From Prosopocoilus inquinatus (Eukaryota; Arthropoda; Insecta; Coleoptera; Lucanidae): a DNA stretch of 64,000 nucleotides. Below, in pieces: positions 33,806 through 45,800 of this stretch; position 1 is the stretch's first letter, and each line of letters begins with the position of its first letter. The notes below the pieces were generated by a model, which did no database searches, was not told the DNA's origin, and was given only the letters and a program-made list of their open reading frames with translations. Made by a program: the position numbers and the translations under genes. The stretch covers positions 58,900,212 through 58,964,211 of the forward strand of contig CM069870.1 of NCBI GenBank assembly GCA_036172665.1, written 5' to 3'.

Positions 33806-36800
33806 ATGAATATACGTTTTATGTGCTGGATACTGTGCTTTATGATCAATTTCTTAATTGAATGTGAGTAGTATTTTTATTGTGTTTATTTATTTAAAAA
33901 AATATCCATTTATGACGTTCAAAAATTTATTTATTTTAGGAAGCTTTTCACCACTGATTATCATTGATTTTTTTTAAGTATTAAATGTAAAAAAAATAAA
34001 TTAAAAAAAATCGATTTGATACTGTTGACTCCAATAACGAATCTGATCTGACCAAATTAATTTGGATACATTGTTATTTTGTAACTGTAAATCGACGTGA
34101 GTTACATAAAAAAAATATGAATAATTTATTTGCCAGTTTCAAAAGTGATTCTCTAAAATATTGAATTGTTATTGTTTACCTAATTTAATAAATTAATAAT
34201 TACGAAAATAACTGATGAAATTATGGATGAAATTGATTAGGATTCGGGTGACTGAACGCTTGCTTTTTGCAAGTAAATTTTAATTGGAAATTAATCCGTA
34301 AAATTACTGGATCGTGTGTTAACACGATAAATAACAATTTCGACAATGTAAACAAGAAATTCGGTTGCCTTACAAATTTCGAACACATTAAATATTATGT
34401 AACGGGGGCTTCTTTGAACGGTCACTGAAAATCAGTATAAGTAACTGAAGGAGTAACGGGTGAGCAGAAAACGAGCCGATTTTCAATCCTCTTATATGGC
34501 AAAAAATAAAAATCACTAGAGCACACACAAAATGTGCGTGAAAAAGTACGAGATACTCCACAATCCGTTCGTATTGGTATACTCAAGGCCCGCGGTCGGA
34601 CCGGTTTTCAGTAGTAACATTATATGGCATAGCGTTCTCCATGCACTTAACCTCGATGCCGAAAATTGAGACTACCAGAATCAAAAACAGAGAAAACTGT
34701 TGTTTGTATACATATTGTTGGAAAGGAGCGCTGGTTGCCTTTTTTTTGCCTTCCATAGCTGTGACCAACTTACTAGCTGCCGTTTTTGCTTTAGCCTTAT
34801 ACCCTCAAAAATTTTGGAAATGCAGAAAATCTATTGTCTAGACCAGCGTTTCCCAACTTTTAGGTTTCGCGACCTCCTTTTGAGGTGTGTTAAGGTTCAC
34901 GCCCCCCCCCCCCCCTTCTCACCCCGTCGATACTCGAACTTAAACTTAAATACTGATGCTAAATGATTTAATTCCAGAAATTAGAATCTCCTTAGTTTCA
35001 ATCAAATACATTGATAAATTAGTTCCAATTTGCGTTCATTTGTTTTTAGATTTATTCTGCTGCGCCCCCTTTGAAAGACTTACGTGTCCCCCTAGGGGGG
35101 CGCGCCCCACAGCTTGGGAAACGCTGGCCTAGACTCTAGATCAGCAATTCCCAACCTTTTCTAAGCATCGACCCCTTACAAGAAAATAAACATTTCCATC
35201 GACCCTCTTTCAAATATCATTATTTGTACAGTAATATATTTAGACTTACTAATAATTAAAGGCCGGATATTTAGGCTGTAAAAAAGTAGAAAAATGCGTA
35301 TAGTTGATTTGGATGACTTAATTATGATATGTTACAATCGAATTTCGTATTGACCGTTCCGGTCGGGTAGGCTATTCTCTGTACATGTCTGTCGAGTGCA
35401 TTGTGGTTGCTGCGTTTGTACCGGTCCACCAGGTGTCAGGTTGTATTGCGAGCGTGTTGCATCTCTCTCTTTTCGCCTTCGATTAGTATATAAGATCTAG
35501 ACGCAGAACTCCGATGTTTTGGTTTTAAAGATGATGTGCAGGGAGGAGCCGAATTTTTAGTGCGAAACTGAACCTTATCTTACCCCCTCCGTGCGAAAGT
35601 GAGCCTTATGTACTCCCTTCAGTGGGAAAGTAAGCCTTACGTACCTCCTTCAGTGCGAAAATGAACCTTATGTATATTGCTTTCAAAATACCCACCCCCA
35701 AACTGCATCCAATCCAATACCGAGTCTATTATATTTCGACGTCGTTGCTTTTGGCTGCTAATGACACGTCTCTGAACCCGTTGTAAGCTTGGTGTTATAT
35801 GGATCATTTTGTTGATGGATCAGTAAAGCTGCGGTTGTGAACGCACTGAAGCCAGATTGCCGTAGCTGTCACAGTAGGTTTTGGTACCGTTTGATCGGTT
35901 TTGAGATCCGCGAAATTCTATTTTTGCGCTTGCTGTTCATAGCAAGGTATGTGGAGTCGTGTTGATTCTCCGTCTTGTTGCTTGTTTGTTTTCCACGTGC
36001 GTTTACCGTCTGCGGTTGTTAATTTCACACATTTTCTTCCTTTTAGCAAGTAGTCCCGGGCAGATTTCTTTACCGCCGATTCAAAGCAGAGTGGCTGCAG
36101 TCTCGCTTAACCCCGTGAGCGTAGCTCCGAATTCGAGAGTCGATGCGGTCTTGTTGCTTGTTTGATTTCCACGTGCGTTTATCGCTCGCGGTAGTTAATT
36201 TCACGCATTTTCTTCCTTCCAGCAAGTAGTCCCAGGCAGATTTTTTCCTGCCGATTCAGAGCAGGGTGACTGCCGCCTCGTTTAACCCCGTCAGCATCGC
36301 TCCGAGTTCGATGGTCGACACAATCTTGTTGCTCGTTTGATTTCCACGTGCGTTTACCGCTCACGGTTGTTAATTTCACACGTTTTCTTCCTGGGCAGAT
36401 TTTTTCACCGCCGATTTAGCGCAGGGCGACTGCCGCCTTGCTTAACCCAGTGAGCGTCGCTCCGAACTTGAGGGTAGATACAAACTCCTCGTGTATTACG
36501 TTGTGGGAAAAACCGCTCTCGTTTTCTAGTTGTTGCGGCCATCCCATCGACGTCCCACTCCGGAGAGATTGAGTAAGACTCTTCCATCTTTTCTTTTCTC
36601 GTTCTCGAAAACCGGTTGCGTGACGTCATTCCACAGACGTGTGTCGAGCCAGTGGCGAGGTCTGGTGTTGGATTTTTTTTCACCGAGGAATTCGGCGGGA
36701 GGGATGTTTCTTTTGTTGTGACGATAACGAGTCAGGCTAGATTTTTTTTTTAGAATACATACAGAGTCCTATTTACTCTGTTAATGTTCCATATTTTTTC

Positions 36801-39800
36801 GCATTTTATTAGATTTCTTTTTGTTAATTTTATTTGGCTCAAGTCTGAGAGCGAATTTACGTAATTTTGTTGTGAGTTTTTCTCCTTATTGCATTGATTG
36901 TTTTGTTTTTTCTTACATTCACTTCGGTCTGCGCGCTTCATGCCTTAATTTTGATATTTTGCTTAAGATGTTAAGAGACTGTAAGCAACGCGAGAGTACT
37001 CACGTCGATGTACCAATGCCCTTGTGTTTGGGCCGTGTAATTCAGAATGTATTTAATATTTTTGCGTTTGATAACCCAATTTGGGTTCGTTCATAATCAC
37101 GTTCTTATTTGTGTGAATCAATAAACCCTCTGTTTTTGGCCGAACTTAAACATATTTTTTTGCGGTGCTTACACTTCGTGGAGGAAACTCAAGGGTCACA
37201 TCTGTTCCTTTTCTTTTAAACTCATCTGGGGTACACTATTGGGGAAACAGGCCCTGGGGAATTGTACCTTCAGGGGACATAGCGGGAAGCACTTTCCCGG
37301 CCGTGTATCACCCTTTAATTATTACTTGCGTAACATTTGCTGGCTGGGGCCCTTAATTGTAACATCTTCTGAATCCCTCACGCCGTCTCCACTGAATGGG
37401 TACAGTTACTCAGCTCTTCTTCACATCATAGTCTTCGAGAAAACGACCGACCTTGCTTCCAGAGGCACAGTAATACCAAGTAATAACCAGGTATTTATTT
37501 TCTCGTGGTAGATTTTTAAAAAGGTCCAATAAACTTAAATAAAACTAAAATTAAAGTCGTTATGCAAAATTTTGTACAAAATGATGGTAATGACTTTAAT
37601 TTTAATTTTGTACAAAATTCTGGATAATAACTTTAATTTTAATGTTTTATTTAACTTTATTGGGCCTTTTTAAAAAGCTACTATGAAAAAATAAATACCT
37701 GGTTGTTGTGTGGTGTTACCGTGCCTCTGAAAGCAAGGCTGGTCGTTCTCTCGAGGACTATGATGTGAAGAAGAGCTGCGTAACTGTACCCACTCAGTGG
37801 AGACGGCGTAAGGGATTCAGAAGGTGTTACGATTAAACAAATGTAACGCAAGCAAGAAGTAAAGGGTGACATACGACCGGGAAAGCGCTTCCTGTTATGT
37901 TCCATAAAGGTACAATTCCCCTTCCTATGCTATCATAATTAAGCCATCCATATTAAGTACCGCCCTTTTCGACTTTTTTACAGCCCGAAAATCCGGCCTT
38001 TACTAATAATTTCATATCATATGCATAATAAATTTAATAATAATAATAAATAAATAATAATAAATTTAAATTTTGTTAAATTGCTGTGATTCTAATTGAC
38101 TTCATTTAACTTTATTATTACCAACCGATCGTATTGTGTCTTTTCATGATTTAATTTGACTTTATTAATTGTCGAAATATCATTTTGTTTTTCCTTTATT
38201 TAGTCTTCCGGTTAAAAATTCGTCAATTGATTCCTGTTTTGTTTTTGTTTTGTAATTTAATCTTCCGGTTAAAAATTCGTCAATCCTCTTAATTCGATTA
38301 GACTTTAACACCGATCGTCTTTCTTTAAAATCTATTATTTCACTTTATTTAATTCCATATTTCACGTTAATCAATTGATCAACCTTTTGTTTCTTGTTAT
38401 ATTCGATTTGATATGCTTTTATTTTTTATCAGCCTTTGTTTTTGATTTGTTTGATTTTATTTGACATGACTTTATCAATTGCTTTTTTATTTTACTCGAT
38501 TTGAGTTTAATTTATTTACACAATTTTTATTTCCGTCTTTGTCATCATTTTTTATTCTTTTGTTAATCAATTGGTCGGCGTTCCTTTTTTTATTGTGTTC
38601 TAACCATAAATTAATCATCTATCTTTTGTTTGACACCTTTTTTTATTTTTTAATTATAAACTGATCGTCTTTTGGTTTCCTTTTCTTTTGTTTTGCTCGA
38701 TTTGAGTTCCCATTTTTTCTCTTTTATTCGATTTGATTTTATTTTATGTTTTAATTTTTAAATGATCATTTTTTTTTGTTTAATATTTACAGATTAATTT
38801 TTTCGTTGCGATAAATTTATATCGTTTTGAATTATTGTTGGTCTGGTGATTTTTTCTTTTATTCTAGTTTAATTTATTTTATTATTATGTGATCGATGGC
38901 AATCTTAAATGCAACTGTATTATGTAAATATTTATTTCTTATACTTTTATTTATTGAAATTATTAGACACATTAAAGCACACGAAATGAAATTTTATAAA
39001 AGAAAAGCTTTATCGAAGTTGTTAAAAATTTGATTAAGGCTGCGGTAAGTGAACAGTCAAACTGGTCAGACTAAAGCACGTGATCACTTTTTCGAAGCAT
39101 TGATTGGTCAGATGGTTTGGCCTGACCGTTGACTTAACGATTTCGTTCAATTTGACCGCTGACTTAACTCAACCTAAGATTATAACCAAGGAGCGGATGA
39201 CCTCAGGTTTTACTTAAGGTTTTTCAAACCTTAATCATTATATTAAAATTATTTTTACGGAATCTTGTAAGTAAATTTATTGTATATTATATATACATTC
39301 ATTCAACGACTTATAAGGTCTCGGGCAATGCAAATCGCCTGCATTCGTCATCAAAAACCTCAATTCCGCCGCTCACTGATTATAACATTATAACCTAAAC
39401 CCAGAACTGCCAGTTAAACTGTCAATTGAAGTATCGAGAAAAAAATAGAGTCCCATTTTCTTTGTTGGTCATTGCACAATATTTACATTTATTTTCAGCC
39501 CAATTTTTTATTCCTCCTGCGCTTATTTTTCTCACCAGTTCTTTCACTATTTATTTGTTTTTTTTTTCGCAATAATTACTGCTTACTTATCATCTGCTTA
39601 CGCCACTATCTGGCTGCCCCTTGTTCGGATTGTACAGTAATTTATATGCCTTAGTACATTCTGTAATGACAAATATTATTATATGTGTCATTATAGTTAG
39701 GCGGACGCTATTAAATTTTATATTCCGACATACGGCGCCATCTGTTGGTCAACCGCCTCTTTTTCGGGTTGACGGAATGATTTTTTACAAGCGTTCTAGA

Positions 39801-42800
39801 GAAAGCACGCCATCTGTCCCGAATGTTCCAGAAAGTTCGTTATTTTTCGATGGCGTTCCAGACATTTCTAGTAACGGCGGTATTGTATATTTAAAGGAGG
39901 ACGGCTCGCAGTTTATTTATTTATTACTTATGTACCTTTCTACATTCGAATAGCTAAAACAGCGACATCCTACGATCACTTTTTGAGGGATTCACTGCAA
40001 TCAAAAACGATTTGCAACAAAATTTTTTAGATTCCTTCCTAAGACTTTCATATTTCCTTATATCTTCGATATCATTTGCTTTTAAGCATTTAATTCTGGA
40101 ACTTATTTTTTTGTTTGCCATTTTTTACACGTTTCATTAAACCACTCTTTTAGTTCGTGTTTTCTTTCTATTCCTATTGCTTCTCTGAGGCGTCTTTCCA
40201 ATTCGTTCCATTTATCTTCAATGTTTTCTTTCGTCCTTTGTGTCAATAATTTTTTTCTTTGGGATTTTTCATATTCAGTTCTTTTTTGTTCTTCGCTTAA
40301 TTTTTGCACCACACCCAAGAAATAAGAAAGAGTAAAAGTAAAACATTTTATTGTAAAGAAGAAATTAATTACGATTATTATCGAGTCATACCTATACCAC
40401 TGGTAGCTAGTTTTGATATTTATGACCAGCCGATTACTATTATTACACCTACCCGGTAGTAAATGTTACATTTCGGTGTAATTACTTCAATGATCAAGTA
40501 GCGATATGAACGATTAGGTGTATACTTGCGTGTGCGTTACCTAAGTATTTTCTAGCGAACTATTTAAAACGAACCGCTTATTTACATTCACTACGCTAAT
40601 AAATAATGCTCATTTGTTACAGATAGTTGCGCCGGACTCGGAAATATTTTAGACATCAGCTACTGGACCTGTCTCCTGAAAAAGCGGTACACCTGTCCTG
40701 ATAACGACATCAAGTTTTATTTGTACACGCCGTAAGTTTCCGCGATCTTTTTTCAGGCGTTTTCAGCAAAAACGATGAAAGTATATTAGGATTTGTGAAA
40801 GCAAAAAAGAAAATACTGATTTTATACAGGAAATCCCAATAGTGTGTTCTCAATCTCAATAATTACTGAAGGTAGAAAAAAAGTTTCGAGACTTTTTTTT
40901 GTTGAATTTTAGAGGTCTATAATACAAAATGAATGCAATATTTTTATTTCAAATGACATACTCTATATGTGATGTCAAATTTAGATCGCCCATAATATTC
41001 TACATATTTTTTTGGTATACCATAATCTATGCGTAAATCTAACCGTTCTGGAGATAATAATAATAATGATTTTTATTGGTCCTACATATATTGACCAAAA
41101 GGTCGATGGTTCAGCAGTATCTGCTGTTCTTCCCCATAGACCCTTGTACAAAAAGTACAATATAATACAAATGACACAAGCAAAATAATATATAACAAAT
41201 TAAGATTTCACGTGTGGATTAAATATTGAATAAATGAAATTTCTAATCTGCAGAGTACATTACATTTACATGAGCAAATCAACAAGCATTCGAGTGAGAA
41301 TTTGAAATTAAGGTAGTATCACATTGAAGGTAGTATTAAATCGAGGATAAAATTATATTGAAGGCAAATGAGCGCAAAATCATGAAGCAACACATCCTGT
41401 ATCTTCAGGTATTTCTTGAAGAGAATCGAATCAACATTTGACGCTTAACTGAACGAACAGAGCAAGTTTTAAAATTGTTAGGAACATTGTTATGAAATTT
41501 GACAATGTTATAAGAGAACGATCTACGAAATAATGTGGTACTATGTAAAGGAGGAGTCAGTAGCCCTCTATTCCTAACTTTAATATTGTGGACGTCAGTT
41601 CGAAAGGAAATTTTATTGTAAAGATATGTAGGTGTATTATTTTGAATGATTTTATAAAAAAGCAGAGTGGAATAAAATTGACGACGTGCAAGCATATTTA
41701 GCCAATTGGCTCTAAAATATAAATGTGAGATATGACCTCTCCATCTAATGCCATATATAAAGAGTAAACATGAGTTTTGAACTCTCTGGATTTTTGAAAT
41801 ATCAATAGAGTCTAGGCATGGACCATAGACTGTATCGCAATAATTAAACTTAGAAAGTACCAAGGAGTTTCAAAGCATTTTACGAGTATAAGTGTTTAAA
41901 AATTCTTTACTATTGTAAAGCATTTTAAGTTTTCCAAAAGAATTTTGTACTAATTTGCTCACATGAGTCTTAAATCTCAAATTTGCATCTACATGAAGAC
42001 CTAAGTTTCTAGCACACTCAATTATGGTTAGAGGCGTATTATTAATGCAAATATTAATATTGGATAACGTTTAATTACGTGCTTTTTTCCTTCCGAACAC
42101 AAGAACGCATGACTTATTTGGATTAAGAGCTAAATAGTGGTTTGTAGAAGAGTTAAATATTTTAGTTAAGTCTGAATTTATTTACAATAAGGCTTGAACT
42201 CCGTTTGCTGGGTCGAAGTGGTGTAAAAGCTGAGTATCATCAGCATATAAATAACACTTACAAAATTCAACCTTATTGAACATGATACTGGTATAAATAG
42301 AGAACAATAATGGTTCTAAAATGCTTCATTGAGGAATACCTGCTCCGATCTCCCCAGCAGTTGACATATTTTCTTTATAAACAACTATTTGCGTCCTGTT
42401 TTGAAGATAACAATTAAAAAATGAGATGGTTTCGTTACTAAAGATATTTAACATTTTACCTAAAAACTATCCATAATGTTAGGTCAAAAAGCGATAGAAA
42501 GATGTCGCTATTTTATATTTTCTAAAAACTATCGTTTACAGTCATTATTTTATTTATTCTTATCTTATTTACTTTTAACTCCAAGACAAAGATTTTTGGT
42601 GCAGACGTAGTTGATACTTAAGCTTAAACATATGTTGTTTTGAAATAAAAAAAGTTGCATTCAACCAGTGTTTCGATTCATCTTGTCTAGATAAAAATAA
42701 TTTTATGTTGTACACTTCTGTAATTTAAAATAAAAATGTCTTGAAACTTTTTTGCATCTTCAGTAGTTATCGAGGTATAGCCCGAGAACACACTGTTGGG

Positions 42801-45800
42801 ACACCCTATACAGTGGCATCTTTTTTTTTTCGTGTAGCGAAACGGGGTCGTTTAGAAATAGAATCGACTTAAGGAATCCTCTTGCCTTAAGATACAGTCC
42901 TTGGGAGCCCCAAAGGAAAAACGTTTTGATTATCCACGGCTTCAACAGCACCGAAAGTAAATCTCCGATGACCACCCTGCGAAATGGTAATTTCGTTTTG
43001 CACGGTAATCTGCCTCCTGAAATGTCAACTGCTTTCAGCGTACCTTTCACGAGGAGATTATAACATCTTCATGATCGACTGGTTTTCCTTGGCACGTTTT
43101 CCGTGTTATTTATCGTCGCTGTCTAACACGAGATTAGTTTCTTTGTGTTCCGCTCAATTGTACGCTTATTTGATGGATTTAGGGGGCTCCGCTGAGCAGA
43201 CGACTTGCGTGGGACACTCGTTGGGGGCCCACATTTGCGGTATGATGAGCAGCCACTTAAGTGCTAAACAGCATAGGATAATAGGTGAGAACTTTATTTA
43301 TTTGTGACTTTTTAATCCTTGATAGATATGCGCGTATTTTATAAAATTGAACTTGAAATTTCGTGCAGAGTAGTTAATGAATAAGGGAGTTTTGTTTTTC
43401 GACCTGCCTGTATCATACTAACTATTACTGCAACTGAAAATTCCTGCTTTATATAATCGATTATTTCAACCGAAATTGCAGATGAGAATGTGTATGTAAT
43501 CTACAACGCGTGAGAACTTACAAATTAAAATTTTGTTACATAAAAATGACCCAAGAAAATAAATTCTCCCGTATACATCTGGTTTTATTTTATTACACTG
43601 GACTTGCTGCCTCCAAGAGATTAAATTGAATACTCTTGTCATACTTACGAGTAAATTGCCAGCCTTCGCCCTGGCTATTCTGTCTAATCTAATGGAGATG
43701 AATCAGATGTCAGAAACGTTGTCGGTCTGCGATGTACGCCCTCTTGTTATGGAGTGCGAAAATCATCGCCGATAATTTTGCAGTGCAAATAATTTACAAC
43801 TAAAACAAATATGTAGAATATTTATTCTTATTTTAACTCTATACAGGGTGTTTGGAAATTGTCAGTACAAAAAAAAACTGTGGCATTTGGAAATCCTAAG
43901 AAATCCAAGAAACCCATTTTTTTTTCATAAAATGTCCATCAACTCATTACTTGTGTAAGCGGCATTCATTTCAATAATAATAATGTACCGATTTGTGACA
44001 GCTTGTTACCTTAAGTCATTAGCGCACCAACAATTTTGGTCAAATTTTTATCTCGGAAACTAAATAATTTTATTAGAATTTTTTGCCGATTACTTCCACT
44101 GCCCATCATCAACTACCAATTTTTTTTGTACTAATAATTTCCAAACACCCTGTGTATACAAGCGTCGTATCTTATTAGACGCGTTACTGTATCTTGGCGG
44201 TGTTAATAATAATATTACGAATTTAGGGTTTTTGAAATTTATTTTAGAATAAAAACACTAAACACATAACTAACAAAAACAAACTAATTTATATAGAACG
44301 TTACATTAATTTATTCTAATACGATTTCATAATTTATTTATACCGGGTGTTTCCTAAACAGGTGAAAAAAAATGAATTCTCATATAAAGAAACTTATTTT
44401 AAGTTAAAATGAAAGAATAAAAAAATTTCAAATTTTGCTTAGTTTAAGTTTAAGTTTTAAGTTTGAAAATAGAAACTGAAATAATTTATTTAGAAAAAAA
44501 AATTTACCCACAAATCAAAGTAATGTCAACCTTTTTTTAAAAATTTTAATGCTGTTCAAGATATCCAGAACAGATATATTTTCTAGCAAGTCTACAGCTT
44601 TTTAATAATCCGCTGTGAAAGCTGTATACGTCATCAAGGTGAACACTTTGAACAATTTTTATAATTTCATTTAATTTGGATGACATTTTTATGTTTTGGT
44701 TTAATGTTTTCATTCTAAGGCCTATTAAACACTTTCTTCTGGTTATGTAATTTTAAATTCAGATAACTCCGAAACTAAGCAAAATTTGAAATTTTTTTTA
44801 TTCTTTCATTTTAACTTAAAATGAGATTATGTACATGAGATTTCATTTCTTTCCACCTGTTATGAAACAGCCTGTATACAGGTCGACCGGTCAGTTAACT
44901 TCAATGCGAACTGTTCTTATTTCCTTGGGTCGGTAGCTTAAATATCCCCGCTGATGAAATTTCCAGACGGCGATAGACAATGTATAGAATTTTCTTCACC
45001 AGCAGAGATAGACAGATATTTTCGAAACGCCAAGAGTTGGGGCGCAAGGCTTTGACGCATGTAAGATTAATTCGTCACGCATTAAACCGTCACAATATTA
45101 ATACGAGTACTTTTTTATGATGAAAGAACTTGACATTTTCTCAATTTTTCTTACTACATATTGTTTTTTTGTTTACTTTTGTTTTTTTACCTCTTTCCAG
45201 CCTCGGTCAGATGGAGACCCAAACTGAAATCTCTCATTTATGATGAATCGCATGTTTACGGGAGGACAACATTAGATCAAATCTTATCGAAATAAAAAAA
45301 TTATAAAAATTAAACATTTCAAGAAAATTCGAAAAAAGAAACTGTAGATTGAAAGAGAAAACATTAAAATTAAATATTTTAAATATGAAGAAAGTAGAAA
45401 TCGTTGCGAATTTAAACACAATATTTTAAAATTAAAACAAAATCAAGGTCAACCGTAACTAATTGAATTGAACCTAAGTGAACGTCTACCCAACAATAGA
45501 ATTTTACAATACAAAAATAAAAAACTTAAAAAAGTTATTAAAAATCGAAAATTAAACTGTAAGAGATTGAAATAAGAAATCTTAAAAATTAAAAATAAAA
45601 GAATTCACATCATAGAAAATTAAAAACGATATCTTTAAATTTAAAAAAATATTTCAAGGTCAACTGAACTTAACTGAACTTAACCGGAACAAACTAAACC
45701 GAAGCTAAGTGAATTCAACCCTATTGAACTAACATGAACCCAACTTGGTTTAAACTTAAAATGTAAAACATTAAAAACGTTGTTTCAAGGTCAAACCAGT

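Larger units (their letters stand above)
35258..38001. mobile_element. Composite TIR element, 2744 bp, 10-bp target duplication
   Basis: Terminal inverted repeats of about 30 bp begin aaaggccggat and run to gctgtaaaaaagt, with few mismatches. They are flanked by a perfect 10-bp duplication actaataatt (35248-35257 and 38002-38011). Inside, in order: a promoter-like tataagatct segment near 35490, a 31-bp tandem array (35560-35680), a ~175-bp tandem array (35972-36480), an LTR-like stretch ending near 37170, and a ~670-bp long palindrome (37254-37927). No transposase was recognised. The 9-11-bp duplication class suggests a Mutator-like mobiliser, an inference only. Confidence 0.8.

Noticed and set aside
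35345..37170. A full LTR of a BEL/Pao or Gypsy element
   Set aside because: A TATA-like segment and an LTR-like end are present, but I could not find matching TG...CA termini, a primer-binding site or a target duplication; the clear boundaries are the TIRs at 35258 and 38001.
37165..37905. Similar protein frames on opposite strands (SESLTPSPL...)
   Set aside because: The likeness is caused by the long inverted repeat; it is not independent evidence for a gene.
39621..39953. 110-codon plus-strand open frame
   Set aside because: It covers the heat-shock-element cluster and a repeat boundary. The composition is not protein-like apart from a short stretch, and I favour a regulatory reading.
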